Shown here one piece after another: positions 63,995 to 64,000 of a stretch of DNA of 64,000 nt (the stretch's first letter is position 1; the number at the start of each line of letters is the position of its first letter). Below the pieces are notes generated by a model that saw nothing but the letters and a program-made list of their open reading frames with translations, searched no databases and was not told the origin of the DNA. Where the stretch lies: positions 3,100,001 through 3,164,000 of the forward strand of contig NZ_CP054139.1 of NCBI RefSeq assembly GCF_013283875.1, read 5' to 3'. The position numbers and the translations under genes were made by a program. The DNA comes from Mucilaginibacter mali. GTDB lineage: Bacteria; Bacteroidota; Bacteroidia; Sphingobacteriales; Sphingobacteriaceae.

Positions 63995-64000
63995 TCACCT

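Overview
The window looks like a chromosomal segment of a Bacteroidota bacterium, most likely a soil or plant-associated Sphingobacteriaceae such as Mucilaginibacter (genus is inference). The signs are four SusC/SusD pairs, ECF sigma/FecR regulation, a hybrid two-component system, periplasmic propeller sensors, and near absence of Shine-Dalgarno sequences. No rRNA, tRNA, CRISPR array or prophage was recognised.

Layout. (1) 1-1950: an orphan ECF sigma factor, then a scar in which a decayed AraC-type regulator is fused to the 3' half of an IS1182-like transposase. (2) 2012-13003, minus strand: ECF sigma, FecR anti-sigma, STN-type SusC, SusD, TlpA-like thioredoxin and M16 peptidase, a cell-surface-signalling uptake locus whose substrate may be peptide-like. 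(3) 13215-14135: a glycerophosphodiester phosphodiesterase. (4) 14188-28319, plus strand: a membrane-bound propeller/LuxR-type regulator, SusC, SusD, a LamG lipoprotein, two GH144-like enzymes and a GH3 glucosidase, a strong candidate beta-1,2-glucan utilisation locus. (5) 28375-33725: two large proteins of unknown function without export signals; the smaller one recalls the TULIP/P47 family. (6) 34027-36647: lipoprotein, polytopic membrane protein, NarL-type kinase and response regulator. (7) 36730-47964, minus strand: SusD, SusC, hybrid two-component regulator and pectin methylesterase, a small pectin-type locus. (8) 48066-50889: an ECF42-type sigma factor with YCII, AhpD-like and PhnB-like small proteins. 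(9) 51074-52657: a Na+/H+ antiporter. (10) 52856-63994: SusD, SusC, a Tat-exported Gfo/Idh/MocA oxidoreductase, a DUF1080 hydrolase, a DUF4965-type glutaminase-family protein and a divergent AraC-type response regulator, a possible extracytoplasmic 3-keto-glycoside pathway.

How the genes work together: each uptake locus couples a surface SusD lipoprotein and a TonB-dependent SusC channel to exported enzymes, and each has a regulator of a different class: ECF/FecR, a propeller-LuxR one-component protein, a hybrid two-component system, and a receiver-AraC protein. Short repeats in the promoter regions of the last two loci are candidate operators. The least explained content is the 5.4 kb gene pair at 28375-33725.
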